In this document: in pieces, positions 1-12,655 of the stretch
How the letters are laid out: each line of letters starts with the position of its first letter
Numbering within the stretch: the stretch's first letter is position 1
Assembly (NCBI GenBank): GCA_003254905.1
Contig: QANU01008436.1
Coordinates: forward strand, 131,215-195,214
Direction: 5' to 3'
From: Nissolia schottii
Taxonomy: Eukaryota; Streptophyta; Magnoliopsida; Fabales; Fabaceae
DNA: 64,000 nucleotides
Translations under genes and position numbers: made by a program
Notes under the pieces: generated by a model
The model's input: the letters and a program-made list of their open reading frames with translations, nothing else
Told to the model about the DNA's origin: nothing
Databases searched by the model: none

Positions 1-184
1 AAATCGTCTCATACATGTCTCATATATTCCTCCTTTTTTAATGTATAGAAATTAGTTTGAAAAAATATCATAAAAGAAAGACGATTGTAAGTTTTATGTT
101 TTGCCTCCTTTTCCTTTTTCAAATATATTTATATTCTTACTGTCTCTATATTTTTTGTTTCACGATACTTACCGAATGCTACTA
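1..184. mobile_element. Tourist-like MITE, truncated by window edge
   Basis: This stretch resembles the right two-thirds of the better-preserved element at 37921-38162. Both share a TTAGTT-AAAA-ATCTTA type middle, a GTTTTATGTTTTG segment, a TGTCTCYATATTTTTTGT segment and a terminal ACTTACCRAAYRCTRCC-like end. The right end here reads CGATACTTACCGAATGCTAC. The left end lies outside the window, so its target duplication cannot be checked. Identity is inferred from the within-window comparison. Confidence 0.5.
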
Positions 185-659
185 GAGACTTTTATTTATG
201 TATTTCTCGTTTGATAAATGAATACAAAATATTTATCTATGTCTAAAAGAAAGAAAGAAATTGTATTTCCTTCCCCCATATGGCAACAAGAAGTCGTGAA
301 GAAAGTTATTTTTCACTTCAATAAACAAGACAAAAACGCTATTCTAAGATCTCTTCAGGCATGGCCTAATTTTACAAATCATAGAGTTGCAAATATCACA
401 TGAAAGAAATGCAAACTCAAATTTTGGATCATACCTGTCCTTGAATCAAAATAATACAAAGAAATAAAAAAAAGCTTTATATCTCGAACAATTTGTTAAG
501 CAAAATGTTCAAATAGAAACAAAAGAGTGGATCGTTTTTATCTATCAATAAATAAAAATAAAAATTAAACAATAAATAAAAGATAAGCGGTGGAGATTGG
601 TTGCACATACAACTGCGCACGCACGATTGTCGTGCTATTAATTATTTTTTAAAAGAAAT

Positions 660-1890
660 TAGGGTAATTATTCTTGCACACCTAAGCCTTACATGTCTAT
701 TGCACACTTAGACTCTTTTATAGAATAGTGTGCTAACTCAGCACACCATTAATTGGTTCACCATAATCACTCACGCTCAACGTTCGTGCTGACTCATTTT
801 TGTCTTTTGGCTCATTCTCTCTCAATTTTTTGCTTCGTTTTTTTGGATATGGTGTTTTGTCCTGTAATCATGTTCGTCGTGATCGTCAATGTTGATGAAT
901 CCACCAGTTTTCGTTGGCAAGGATCCGTCGTTTACGGAGTTGATGGAAAGATTCATCAATACAACAGCGACGCTGCCACCAATCACAGTGGAGGAAGGTA
1001 ATTATTCAATAAATTAATGAGTAGGTCATTTATAATACGATGGTTGTGTTGTACATAGGCAAATGGTTGTATCTAATCGTATAACAAAGTTATGTCTCAC
1101 ACATTTGGAAGGTTGGGTCTTGATCGATAAAATGGTTAGGTCTCGTATAATAAAACGTTAGCGTTTATGTTGTTTTAAATGGTAAAGTTAACTATTGCAT
1201 TGAGAAACCCACAAATTAGTGAATATGACATAGACAGGTCTAACCATTTTGTTCTTATCATATCCAACCATATAACATTTACAAATTTAACCATGACATG
1301 CATCTCAATGACCTAACCATAGCTAGATATAACCATAAAACACAATCAGATGTAACCACATAACATATACAAACACAACATGATAATGCAAACAGACACA
1401 ACCAACTAGCAAACATAGACATAACCATGATAGATAACGAGACACAATCTTTTATTATACTCAGACACAACTCTTTGGTGAAAAAAGACACAACCTTTTT
1501 GTGAACTCAGAAATAACCTTATTAAACAACATTACCTAACCGTTCTTTAATCAAAGCAAAGAGAGAAAAAAAAAAAGAGCATAAAAAGGTTGTGATCGCA
1601 AGGAAAAATAGAAAAACGAATGGACACAACGAAAGACAAATAGAGGAATGTTTGATGATGAACTCGTATAAAAAAACTCGAAGATGAACTAGTGATGAAG
1701 AACAATCAAGAGGAAGACGAAAGAGTCGTGATCATAGGAGGAAGAAATGGTTAGGTCGCAAGAGCTATGAAAGAAGAAAGGTTGTGAGAGAGAGCACGAA
1801 ATGTGAATTTTTGTGTGTGTGGACCTTTTCTACAATGAGTGTGCAACTAACAGATGTGCAAAAATCGATACGCAAGAAATTAATGATATC
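660..1890. mobile_element. Possible 1.2-kb non-autonomous DNA element, AACCAT-rich
   Basis: The two ends look like degenerate inverted repeats of about 50 bp: TTCTTGCACACC...TTGCACACTTAG on the left, and on the right the reverse complement of TGAGTGTGCAACTAAC...ACGCAAGAAATTAA. The interior holds many scattered AACCAT/ACACAACC words and a purine-rich stretch around 1560-1800. There is no long coding frame and no clean target-site duplication. The superfamily is undetermined. Confidence 0.35.
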
Positions 1891-2298
1891 AGACGATTTT
1901 TTATTGAATTTTGTTAACTAACAGGGCATTAGTTAAGGTAACAAAAGGAGTAAGTTTTGAAACATTTAATACGCATTGAAAACCAACAAATCTTACATTC
2001 TTATAACATGGGACTTGACCCATGATTCATGAATAATCCAACCTCATCCCACAAACTTTGGGCTATTTAGTAGGTATGGCTAATTATGAAGCCCTTTTAT
2101 TTTTATGAAATATGAAGCCCTCTAAAAGCTCTTGACCCTACTGACCATCATTTCAAAAAACGAAAATCTTTGGGCTAAAATATTGTGGAGCCCAATTTCG
2201 GAGGTTGCAGGCCAGCCCATACGCATAAGGTTAATTTGACACCTTCAAGACATGTACCTTAACCTTGACCCAAAAAATAGAGACACGTACCTTAGCCT

Positions 2299-2299
<1 letters not shown>

Positions 2300-2333
<34 letters not shown>
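2300..2333 (+). repeat. (CT)n microsatellite in 5' leader/promoter
   Basis: About 17 uninterrupted CT units lie some 120 bp upstream of the start codon of the SAYSvFN gene. CT-rich leaders are common near plant transcription starts, so this probably lies in the core promoter or 5' UTR. That placement is inference. Confidence 0.85.
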
Positions 2334-2335
<2 letters not shown>

Positions 2336-2441
2336 ATTTTTTGATCTCTTTTTTTCTTTGTTATTTGCCCTTAGTTCTGCATCTTCCTTCCATCTATCTT
2401 TGGAAGAGTACAAAGAAGAGAGCAGCAACAGTCATCGATAC

Positions 2442-2447
2442 ATGTAG
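2442..2447 (+). promoter_or_regulatory. Start-stop upstream element AUG-UAG just before the main AUG
   Basis: The leader reads ACATGTAGGCATGGGAG. An ATG at 2442 is followed directly by TAG, and two bases later comes the main ATG (2450). The first ATG has a weak context (T at -3), whereas the main one has G at -3 and G at +4. The same frame also contains an ATG at 2265 that ends at this TAG, so initiation there would terminate at the same site. Whether either is in the mature 5' UTR depends on the real transcription start. Confidence 0.5.
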
Positions 2448-2449
2448 GC

Positions 2450-5400
2450 ATGGGAGACATTGTGGAAGAAGAAGAAGAGTCGAATCCCATCGTTCAATCA
2501 GATACAGAAAATAACAAGAAGAAGAACGTCGAGATTCTCCTCAAGACTATTGGCCCTTCTCGCCCCTCTCCCCTTCTCGTTCCCTCTTCCATCAAGGTAC
2601 ACGCTTCCTCCCTCTATATCTTCTTTTTTCTTTTTTTTCTCCTTCGAATTCCCAATTTCTAGGGTTTTCGTTATAATTATTTTTTAGTGTTCAATTGTTG
2701 CATTCTTGTACACATGATTGTGGTGTGGGTAAGGTATGGAATTCAGGAGATAGGGGAGAACTGAAATACGCGCTGAATTTAACGTAATTGTAGAAATTGA
2801 AGTTCCTTTGAAGTAGGAATAGGTAGTGGCTGACGTATTGACAATTTATTTCTTCGCTTTCTTGGGCATTAGGAAAGAGAAGAGTGGTCATATGTACCAA
2901 GCAAGGTAGTAGTGTAGATGACCAAAAATGAAAAAATAGACATTAATGCTTAGGGTTAGTTGTAGTTGAAGCATGTGTCAAAATATGTATTATGCCACCA
3001 GAAATCATAGCTAAAAATCAGAGTGTTTTGAGCACCACGGAGGGAAATTGTGGCAGTTCTTTACTTGTATACTGGAAAGCTTCGGCCAAGTTCATTTAAT
3101 GGCTAGAAATGTCCGCAGTTTGGGATTATGACTCCCAGTAGTTTCACTTTAAATAATTAGTCTGAGGTTCTGGCTTGTAAATGATTGTTGTAATTTTCTA
3201 TCACCCATTCAGAAAAATTACCATGGAATTGGATCTTGAAATTCATGATTATCACGTGATAAAACAAGATTAAGAACAAGAAACACATACCCGGATCCAT
3301 AATCGTGATTCAATTGATGTCTCTTTTGATTCTTTTTCCCTCTCTTCCTTTCAATCTCTTCTAATGGTGAAAAGAGTGTTTAACAAAAGCAGAGCCAACC
3401 TTGACGGTTCCTTTTCTTTTTCTTATATTCCCATTTTATTGAGTAACTGCCAGATTTAGAAGGGAGAGGGGAAGGTCAGTTTTACCATAATACCTCCCAC
3501 TAACTCTATCATCTTTTATAGAATTAATTACCATCATCTTAATCTCCTTTTATTAGAGTTAGTGCTACTTGTTACATGGACCACATTATCATGGGATTAA
3601 AATAATCTTGTAGTAAATATTATGATTTTGTTGCCACTTATGTTTCTTCTAAATCAACTATAGGTTCGTGGTTTGAGAAGATTGATTGCCAGTAATAAAA
3701 ATTTACCAATTGACAACTTGAGTCTTATTCTACGTGGAAATGCATTATGTGACATGAAAAATGGAGATGATGTATACATACAACTCAATGATGGAGGTAT
3801 ATTTCTAGTATTTATTTTTTATTTGATGAATGCGCATTATATTACGTTTTTGTAAGAATCATTGATGACACTCCCACCTCAAAGGTACAACACATTCCTT
3901 GCATCGATTGTTTCGTCTTGGATATTAATTCAATGAGTTTCATTTTCAACAACACTTTTGTTTCATGTTAGGAATGATTTATACTGTGGTTTAAATGGTT
4001 CTATCCATAACATTATTCCTTGGGCTAATAAAAAAAAATCAAAATATGTGCTGATTATATTGATACCTTCTTTATCTTTTATCTCAAAAAAGAAAGAAAA
4101 TATTGATACATTCTCTTTCTGTATAGGGCTGTAGTAGTTTCACACTTTCACTTCTTTTTCTTTTAGGCATTGATGGTTAACTTTCTCTACAAAGAAGTGA
4201 TTTAATTGCATATTTGTTTAATTTTAGATTGCTTGATCGTTGCTGTCAAACCAAGACCACCAGTGAAGGATGGATATGAAAATGATGATGATGATGACGA
4301 TCTGGTAAAATGAATTTAGTAACATCTAATGAAGAAGGCCTATATGGTACTTAATGTCATTTTTCCTTGATTTCTACTTATACAGAAGTTTCGGCTTCCT
4401 TGTTCATCAAGTTTGTGGAAGAAGAGGCTATACTCATTTCTACATGATAACCTGAAGCTTCCTGGTAATAAGCTGCACAAATGGCATTCATTTACAAATG
4501 AATAAGTTACTATTTGGTCCTTGCACACCAATCACCGTTAATCTATTATGTTCAGATCATCATTCAACTATTCTATTTTTTCTTGATAAACGATTTTTTG
4601 CTCGATTCTTGATACAATCATTTGAATAATTAGTTTTCAAGTTCTTTCAAGTTGGTCCTTAAAGCATCTGCAGTGTTTCTTTGAACGATATGTGTAAGTG
4701 TAATCTGTTTGCTTGTAGACAAACTATATGTAAATTTAAAGCAAATAATCCGTTGTGTATGCATTATTCAAGAAACTATTTAAAATTTGTGGATCTCTTG
4801 TGAGAAATAGTATTAGTTTTGTAATAATAAAAATAATGATGATATAATGATAATAATGAGCTACATGCCCTTTGGGATTAGCTATCGTCTAAATCTTCTC
4901 ATTCTCCATTAACAGATATCCTTTTGATGGTAATTTTCACTCTAAGTCTGAAGGCATGGATATTCATACTTATGTGGTTTATCCTGGCACCAGTTGCCCA
5001 CAGATGGGATCTCGGACCTTTGTATGTAAGTCTACTCTCTATTTTGCGCTCACTTAGATGAGACTCGAGACTTGGTATAATTGACCATGTCCATATGATT
5101 CTGTGAACAATTTTACTATATAATTATTTATGACTTCTATTAGTCTGTTCAAGTCAAGTCGGCTGAAACTTTGGGCTAGCCATTTGAACTTATCTTGAAT
5201 CTGATTTATTTCTGTTACATACCCAACTAAAGCTGAGATTGATAATATCCCGATTTATTCTCCTATTTATTTTCTACTGATTTATTCTTCCCCCTTATTA
5301 CTCCAATTCTGATCTGCTGTTTAATCAGCCCATATTATTCCATTATTGCTCTTTCCTTTTTTATATTTTCTGGAATAATGAAAAGGAAAAGGAATTATTT

Positions 5401-6465
5401 TCCTTCCTTTTTTTATTATCAATCTCAGCTTTAGTTGGGTATGTAACAATTTCCTTTGGGAGGACTTCTGAAAGAATTATTTTTTGGATAAAAGACTTTT
5501 GAAAGGAATCTGTCTTAACCTTTTTCCAACTCTTATTATGAGGGTGCTCTGCGAAAGCTCTATGGAAAGTTTCAGTACTTCATTTTAAATTATGGTTAGA
5601 CATTCATCTAATATGCTAAGAATAGTTACGGGACCATGGAGACCCTTGAACCCATGAACAAGATCTGAGGATGTAGAAATTAAAATAAGATGTATCAAAA
5701 TTGAACCTTATACTTTCTAGTAATTGTACGCTCTTTTATTGTTCGTTTCAATTTTGTGTAGATACTTGCAACTGGCTTTTGTCTCATTCTCTTCAATCTT
5801 GGAAAGCGCCAAACTGGTGACATGAGGTATAATCATCAAACATTAATTGTTGTGTAGCATAAAGGTGAAAGTTAAATCTGTAAAATCAAATAAGACTATT
5901 GGAAAAAAAAAAAAAAAACATTTGGAGGGAAGAGTAAATATATAATATATCTGTATTAAAAATAGGACGTATCAAGTCACATTAATTGTGAGTTTGGGAT
6001 TGTAAATCCTTTTTTCTTTTTTCGCTTTTGCACTCTTTCTATTTTTTTTATTATTTTTTTTAAATTCCTGTGGTGATCATAGTTTTATATATAACATCTA
6101 TTTCCTATGTTAACCTTTCAAATTGAAGGATGCCATAGGTTTAGCAATCCTTTTTCAATATTCCCAGAAAAGTAGTATATTGATTATTAGGCTATCTGTG
6201 TATTGTATCTATCGTCTCTTTAGGCCTAATTTATATGCTTACGAATTTCATGGTTTCACGTCTATTTATTTGAAGCATTTTGGACCTACCTAAGATTTTT
6301 CTTTAAGCCAATGATTTACTTGCAAATTGTGGGTAGTTTTTAAATATTGTCTGTTCAACAACACATGGCAGTGCCTATTCTATTTTTAATGAAGACTTTA
6401 GAGAGCTTCCAGGGACGCTTAACGCAGATCGGCTTGATAGAGATATAAGAGCAGGACAGTTTTGA
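2450..6465 (+). CDS. Ubiquitin-like / SAYSvFN-domain membrane protein (SAYSD1-like)
   Basis: Seven exons with GT-AG borders join in frame: 2450-2596, 3664-3796, 4228-4304, 4386-4464, 4916-5025, 5762-5826, 6372-6465, giving 234 residues. After an acidic N-terminus (residues 5-9), residues ~25-105 look like a ubiquitin-like fold ending in KPRPP. An Asp run and a basic stretch (WKKRLYSFLHDNL) follow. A strong membrane segment spans ~147-172 and a second hydrophobic stretch ~183-195. The C-terminus is the family signature SAYSIFN (residue 204 on), then FRELPGTLNADRLDRDIRAG. In animals, SAYSD1 acts at the ER translocon in translocation quality control with UFMylated ribosomes; plant copies add the N-terminal ubiquitin-like part and their role is not established. 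The start is chosen by strong context; a start-stop AUG precedes it. A MITE sits in intron 5 (5214-5447), and intron 1 contains LTR-like sequence around 3250-3560. Confidence 0.88.
5214..5447. mobile_element. MITE with perfect 33-bp terminal inverted repeats, in an intron
   Basis: The left arm begins GTTACATACCCAACTAAAGC and the right arm ends with its exact reverse complement. All 33 positions (5214-5246 against 5415-5447) match. The 234-bp element is non-coding and AT-rich inside. The flanks (TTATTTCT and AATTTCCT) do not give a clean duplication, so the superfamily is open. It lies wholly in intron 5 (5026-5761) of the SAYSvFN gene. Confidence 0.85.
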
Positions 6466-8185
6466 GCCCTCATGAGTTGCCCTTCTTCCAATCATCCAAT
6501 CCAAATACTAATGTCATGTCACATAATGTATGTCTATCTGCACAATCCGAAGGAGCTTTTGACTTTTGACTAATCAATGAGTTAGCAACTACAGTACCTG
6601 TTTAGTTCTGTGTTGCAGGCAAGTACCATGAAAATGGCAAGTTTTCTGTGTAGTTTTGACGTTTTCTTTTTTGTTATTTCTACTAGAGCTAAGCTCGTTT
6701 TGTACATTATCGTACGATGTATTGATATGTTTGAAATGAACTTGTTTCCCTGTGAATGAATACCTATGTCTCTGGTCCCGAGGTTCTTGTTTTGCAAGTT
6801 TCAGTTTACACTTTCGGTGGTTTGCTATGTGAAAGCTTAGGACATAGGGTGCATAGGATTGATTCAAAAGTTGACAGCGGCATTTGAATCTCTTCCATAT
6901 TGCGAAGATTGTTTGTATCAGCAAGTCGTGTCACCGAATAATGTTGGTCTGTGATGCTGATGTGTTTCACTTCCCTAACTATAAAAAGCTAAACAATATG
7001 TTTGAACATTTTATGCAAAAGACTATCATACCTTTTGTGTTAGAAGAATGTCATTTGAACAACAATTACTGAATAACAAAAATAACAATAATGAACAACA
7101 CATTAAAAAAAATAAAACTCTTATTAAAAAATTGTTTTTCTCTCAGCTCTCTTTGTTTTCTCACTTTCTCAATCTCACTTTCTTTTTCTCTCACCCACAA
7201 AGTAACGGACCTCCTCCTCCTTATCTTCATTTAACTCTCTTTCTCTCACTCTCTTTTTCTCACAGTGAGCTTCCCACCATGAAGGTCGGCGCTTCCTCTA
7301 TGACTCATTCTTCGTTTTTGTTTCTTCATTATTGTCAATTCATCCATCATGTGTAAACTTAGTGATAGGATGTTGGTTTTTTTGTTTCTCTAATTTTGTA
7401 GGTTAGTTATTATTTTGTTGGTTTCTTTATTTTTTTGATGCGTAGAAAGAGTATTGGTGATTTACACGCACACAAAAAAAGAGAGTTAAAAAGAGAATGT
7501 GAACGAGTTATATATTTTAATGTATTGTCCATTTTTGTTTGTTTTCGTTGTTCTCATGCCATGACTCTGTTATGCTGAGCTGTAGCCAATGCAGTTCATG
7601 TTTCCCATTTAAAGTTGTATGACACAGGTCATTTTGTTTGCTTTCAAATGCCACGTTGACTATTTGCATTAGTTCAATTTACATCCTTCTGTATCACAAT
7701 TCACCTAAAAGTGGTCATGTGTTCAAATTTTGGAGTTGCTATTTGGGGGAAGGTGTTATTCAACAACTACTGCTGATCTAAAATTTTGTGAACAATTTGT
7801 CATTTGTTCAAGTTAACAAATACAATTAACGTTAGACCACAAATTTTCGAACAAAAGCATTATACGTTAGAGCAGATAGGGTAGGCCGGTAGGGGCAGGG
7901 ATTGTTGAAACAAATTTTCGTACCATACCTTGTTTGGTTTGTTTTAGTTTGAAATTGAAACTAAAATCGTGCCACTAGTATGATTGTGACTACTAAAAAA
8001 ATATATATCTGGGATTTGATGCAATGTGGATGACCAATGATATGATACTTAGAGCCCCAGTCCTGCCGGCACGTAGCGTGATATTAGGGGAGGAAAGTCA
8101 ACCATGTAAATGTCATAGAGCAATGTAGCATGCTCTTTTTCTTCTTTCTTTTTTCCCTCTCTTTTGATCAATCATGGAGAGCAAT
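6466..8185. other. Intergenic, no gene recognised
   Basis: This holds the 3' flank of the SAYSvFN gene, then a pyrimidine-rich tract at about 7140-7265 made of CTCTCTTT-type words. The open frames here are simple-sequence artefacts. No RNA gene or transposon ends were identified. Confidence 0.6.
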
Positions 8186-8411
8186 GCTACTTGATTCAAA
8201 TTATTGTCAGAAATATTGTTGGAATTTTTAAAAAAATTCAAACACAATGGTTGAATGAGTAAATAGAGTAAAAGTCAATCATTAATATAATAGTTAGAAA
8301 TTATGTCATTGCTATATCATTTTTACAAAAAATTCTGGCAACATAGTATGTATTTTTTTTTTTTTTGGGTTAAATTCTCACTATTTCTGATAATGATTCT
8401 GGTCAAGTAGC
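8186..8411. mobile_element. MITE with ~45-bp imperfect inverted repeats
   Basis: The left end GCTACTTGATTC...ATTGTCAGAAATA pairs with the right end ...TATTTCTGATAATGATTCTGGTCAAGTAGC. The best blocks are GCTACTTG and TCAGAAATA. The element is 226 bp, AT-rich and non-coding. No clear target duplication was seen. Confidence 0.6.
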
Positions 8412-8930
8412 TCTAGTCATCATGAAATGCACCTAAGCAAACACCATGCACGTTCACCTACTCAATTCCCGAAACTTAAATGTGTAACGTTTTGGTTGTC
8501 TGAAATACCTTTGCTTCAAAGTTCCAACTACTTTAAAATTTGAATAGGTTTGGCTACCTTTTTCTCTTTACATTGGTTGGTTGAAGATACTTAGATGTTT
8601 GATCAATCAACTCTGACTTTTACATGTTGCCTTGGCGAGGGATTAACAAATTGTTATTAACATTAGAGTCTCACTATCTGTAAATTTTATTTTATTTTTA
8701 CTGTTTACATCATCCAAAAAAACCAAACATTACAACGTATAAAAACAAATATTATCAAACACATAAACGAACAATACACACATGTGTTCGTGCACACACA
8801 AAACATAGAAACAATCATTATGAAACACATAAACGAGCAAATATTAAACATACTCGTGTCCATGCATGCATAAGTGCTCGATGACAATGTTTGTTTATCT
8901 GTTTTATAATGTTTGTTTCTCTATTTTATA

Positions 8931-9192
8931 CTCCCTCCATTTCACATTATCTATCACTTTAGCCAATTTTTCTTATCTCAAATTATCTGCCACTCTCACT
9001 TTTTTAGATAACATTTATTGCTAAATTTTCAATTATGCCACTAATTTATTTTTTTGGAGAATGCTAAGTAGTATTATACTAAAATTAAATAAGAGTAATT
9101 TAGTAAATTTACTCCTTAAATTACTCTTAAATTTAGACTTCTTAATACTCGAGCATTTAGTCAAAGCAACACATACTTTAGGACGGGGTGAG
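8931..9192. mobile_element. Stowaway-like MITE with TA target duplication
   Basis: The element starts CTCCCTCCATTTCACATTAT and ends ACTTTAGGACGGGGTGAG, which is roughly its reverse complement. It is flanked by TA at 8929-8930 and 9193-9194. A CTCCCTCC terminus with a TA duplication is the hallmark of Stowaway (Tc1/mariner-derived) MITEs. Length is 262 bp, with no coding potential. Confidence 0.8.
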
Positions 9193-10221
9193 TAATGTTT
9201 GTTTTTTTGTGTAGGTGAACACAAGTATTAATTTTTGTGGTTTCTCACCTACCCTATGGGGTAAATACCTCATGCAATTTAATTATCCATTTTTTATCAT
9301 TTTTATAACTAAGTTCACCAATTTTTGTTATTATTTCATATTTTATATGATAGTAATAAAATTTTCATTAGTCAAATCATTAAAAAAATTAACTTATAAT
9401 AGATTTTGAGATTTGTGGATCATTTTAGCTGATGATATATCTCTCTAAAAATATTGTATTAATTTATCACATTAGATAATATAATACAATAATATATCAT
9501 ATTAAATTATGAAATAATAACAAAAATTTATGAATTTAATTATAAAAAGTTATAAAAAATAAATAAATTAAGTAATATGAGATATTTAACTTTTCAAATA
9601 GTATTTTTTTTTAACAATATATGTGTGTGTGTAATCATATGATTTGATTTGCTACGTTTATAATAATGCTAAACAAATTATTTCATCTCCTTGCCTACCT
9701 CAGCAAAAGCTGCATGAATGTGTCTTACTCTTTGATAAAGTTTATTTCGTAATTCGATGTGATTTGATATGGGACTCGATGCCAATTGGACAATGTTACG
9801 TGTATTTCCGTCTCATACTCATTTTCTAGAAATATTTTATGAATATCAAGTCATGTTTAAATGATAGAAATAATAGCTCTTTTTTATTTGAGTTCGGGGC
9901 ACTACTTCACCATTATACTCATTTTCTAATTCTAGTTTTGAGCTTCTATATTGATAATAATTTTATAATCTATTTAATACATAACTATTAAAGTTAAAAC
10001 TATAAAAAAAATGATAGGGCATTTTTACTGAAAATCATTATCATTTTTTAATGCTAAATTATTTTGAGAATTTTACTAAATCAAAGAAAATAATTGAAAA
10101 ATCTTTAAATTAAGAAAAAGTTTAATGGTACATTATAAAATTATTTTTATTAATTTTTTATTTTCATTTATTGTCATAATCTCTCTTTTTCTAGTATTAA
10201 TTTTATTAATAGGAGTATATT

Positions 10222-11000
10222 TAGGGGTGGGAACATGCGGCCTGACCTATTAGTGGACTGAGTTTTATTAAAAAAATTAAACTTACATTATTTTTACTAG
10301 CACTCAAACTATAGATAGTTAACATATTAAGGCAATGTTTTAACCACTAAGCTAGTATAATTTTTTGTGATATTATATGCAAACATATTTATTAATATAA
10401 TTTTATTGTTTTAACTTTTGTTTTTAGAAATCTTAAATTAAAGAACTCTATCTCTCTTTTATTTTTCATTCTTACATTAAAAGATGAAACATTACAATTC
10501 AATCACACATGCTTGCTCATATGTAGGGGTGAATAAACAAATTAAGCATGGTTGCTCATCTTGTTTGTGTATGTTGTATTTAATTGTTTGTGTTAGACTA
10601 ATGTATTTAGATGTTTTATTATTGGAAGTTTGAATTTATATTCTTGATGATGGATCCTTTTTCTTTATCTATAGAGTCGCAATTTAGATTGATGTATGAA
10701 TTTTTGTTTAAATATTAGATTGTTGTTACAATTTATATTTTTGTTGATCTATTAGATTTTTGATCTATGAATGTTGATATTTTATTTAAATATTAAATAG
10801 GTCATAGTAATAAACCATGATAAACAGGCTAGACAACAGATTTTTGGTGTATATATATAGCCAAGCCTAGCCCCAGGCGAGGCCAGACCTTCTAAACAAG
10901 CTAGGTCAGGTTGAAAAAAAAAAGCCTTAGTTAACAGGTCAGACCATAGCCAAAAATTAATGAGACAAGTTTGATTTTATCTGGTCTATTCCCATCCCTA
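10222..11000. mobile_element. Non-autonomous hAT element with exact 8-bp duplication
   Basis: The ends TAGGGGTGGGAACA and TTCCCATCCCTA are inverted repeats (11 of the first 12 bases match). The element is flanked on both sides by the identical 8-mer AGTATATT (10214-10221 and 11001-11008). An 8-bp duplication with a TAGGG(G/A)TGGGAA terminus is characteristic of plant hAT elements. The 779-bp body has no transposase frame, so it would need help from elsewhere to move. GGCC/AGGCC-rich subterminal words occur at both ends. Confidence 0.9.
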
Positions 11001-12635
11001 AGTATATTAAAAGAAATAATATTGTCTAGATTTCACAGTTACATAATTATTCATAAAAATAAAAATAAAAAATTGCACAATTATTTAAGAACATAAGGCC
11101 ATATATTAAAATCGAAGAAATGTTCATTTTAATTATTGAAAGTGTAAGTCTAACTCATTTTGGTCAAATTTTAACATTTTAATTCTTGAAACTATAAGTC
11201 ATTAGACAAATTAGTACACCAGATCATTACTATTATTGTATTGTCATATTTTTATTTATTTATCACAGTAAATGAGATTATAACAACTATTGAGTTTACA
11301 AATGAGTTGTGACAACAATTAAAATTGTAAATGAGGTCATGAGAGCAGTTATGGTGATAAATAAATAAGATTTGTAGCTTTAAATGTTATAATAATCATA
11401 TTTTTAGTCTTTAATGGTGTCACAGAAATTCAAATGTTATCACATTCTCTTTTAATGTGAAAAATTAGTGAAAACATATGATAATACAATAATAATAATG
11501 AATTAATTTGATTTGCAACTTATAATTTTAGAGATTGAGAAATCAAATTTTAAATTTTAATAACCAAATTAATTTTAATTTACATTTTTAGGAATTATCG
11601 TTGTTAAAATCACAAACATTTAGCATCTGTTTTATATCAATAAAAGTATTTGTTACTCAAATATTGTAGTATAAATTGTACGTACGTGTAGGAGAGAGTG
11701 GGAGGGTGAGAATTAGAGAAAAAAAGGGACCGACAAAGATGAAGTCATAGTGGGAAACGGTGGACCTACGTTTCAGTGAGTCTGTCAAAGTTCGTTGACC
11801 AACAGATCCGTGTCCTTTCCTACTCCCTCGGTTAGATTGGATTGGTGGGACCCCCATACAATTTACCCGCCAAATAAAATTTTTCAAGGAGTACTTTATT
11901 CATTAAGAGCATGTGTATGTGTCTCTCTCTCTCTCTATAAAAAAATTGTGGTTGTTTCTTTGATATCCATATTTTAGTAAAAATATCGATATATCTTTAT
12001 ATTTTAACGATCATGATTTATTTTTAGATTTAAAATAATAATTATTTAAACTAGTGGAATATATGATTGATTCTTAGCCATAGAAAATCATAGGGTATTA
12101 ATACCCGGAATGTAATGGGGGCACCAAAGTAATTTCTATATATTGTTTTAACAAAATTTGATATATTTGAAAAAAATACTAAAAATTAAGCAATAATTTT
12201 TTTTATGAAATTAAAGTTGTTTTGGATAAAATAAAATAAAATAAAAAGCTAAAGCTTCTTGATTGAAATAATATTATTCTCATGCTTTTACTGAATTGAC
12301 CATTTCTATTAAATATAAATAATTACTTTATATCTTTTTTAATAATTTTACTATACAAAAATAATTCTTTTTATACAATTTAAATAAAAATAGATATTTT
12401 TAAAATCACTTTTCAGTTAAAGTATCCAAACATAAATTCATTCCCATGTAATCTATTATACAAAAAAGCAATTATTAAATAAGTTCAAAATTTTCAATCT
12501 TTCCAGACACACACTAAATTATCGTCAGTAAACTCGTCAATAAACTCGCGATTTTATGCAAGTTTACTCGAGTTCAGCCGAGTTTATCCAAAAACGAGTT
12601 ACATGCAAGTCAGCTCGATTTTACTACTTAGAAAT
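11001..12635. other. AT-rich intergenic DNA without recognised gene
   Basis: The segment around 11100-11600 has loosely inverted AAATTTTAA-type arms suggestive of another decayed MITE, but I could not fix its ends. The stretch near 12540-12660 is rich in AAACTCG/CGAGTTT words. No supported coding region was found. Confidence 0.5.
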
Positions 12636-12655
12636 GTAAACTCGTACGAGTTTAC
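12636..12655. repeat. 20-bp perfect palindrome in a CGAGTT-rich patch
   Basis: GTAAACTCGTACGAGTTTAC reads the same on both strands. It closes a ~130-bp patch (12525-12660) in which AACTCG/CGAGTT occurs repeatedly in both orientations. It lies just left of the APO-like inverted copy. Confidence 0.8.

Noticed and set aside
753..1001. 82-codon plus-strand frame
   Set aside because: Low-quality composition, no domain and no splice context; it lies within a probable DNA element.
2265..2447. 60-codon frame across the CT repeat
   Set aside because: Mostly Ser-Leu translation of the microsatellite. Noted only as a possible upstream frame, not as a gene.
7048..7356. 102-codon frame, possible small secreted protein
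   Set aside because: Phe/Leu/Ser-rich translation of a pyrimidine tract; no neighbouring exon or homologue recognised.
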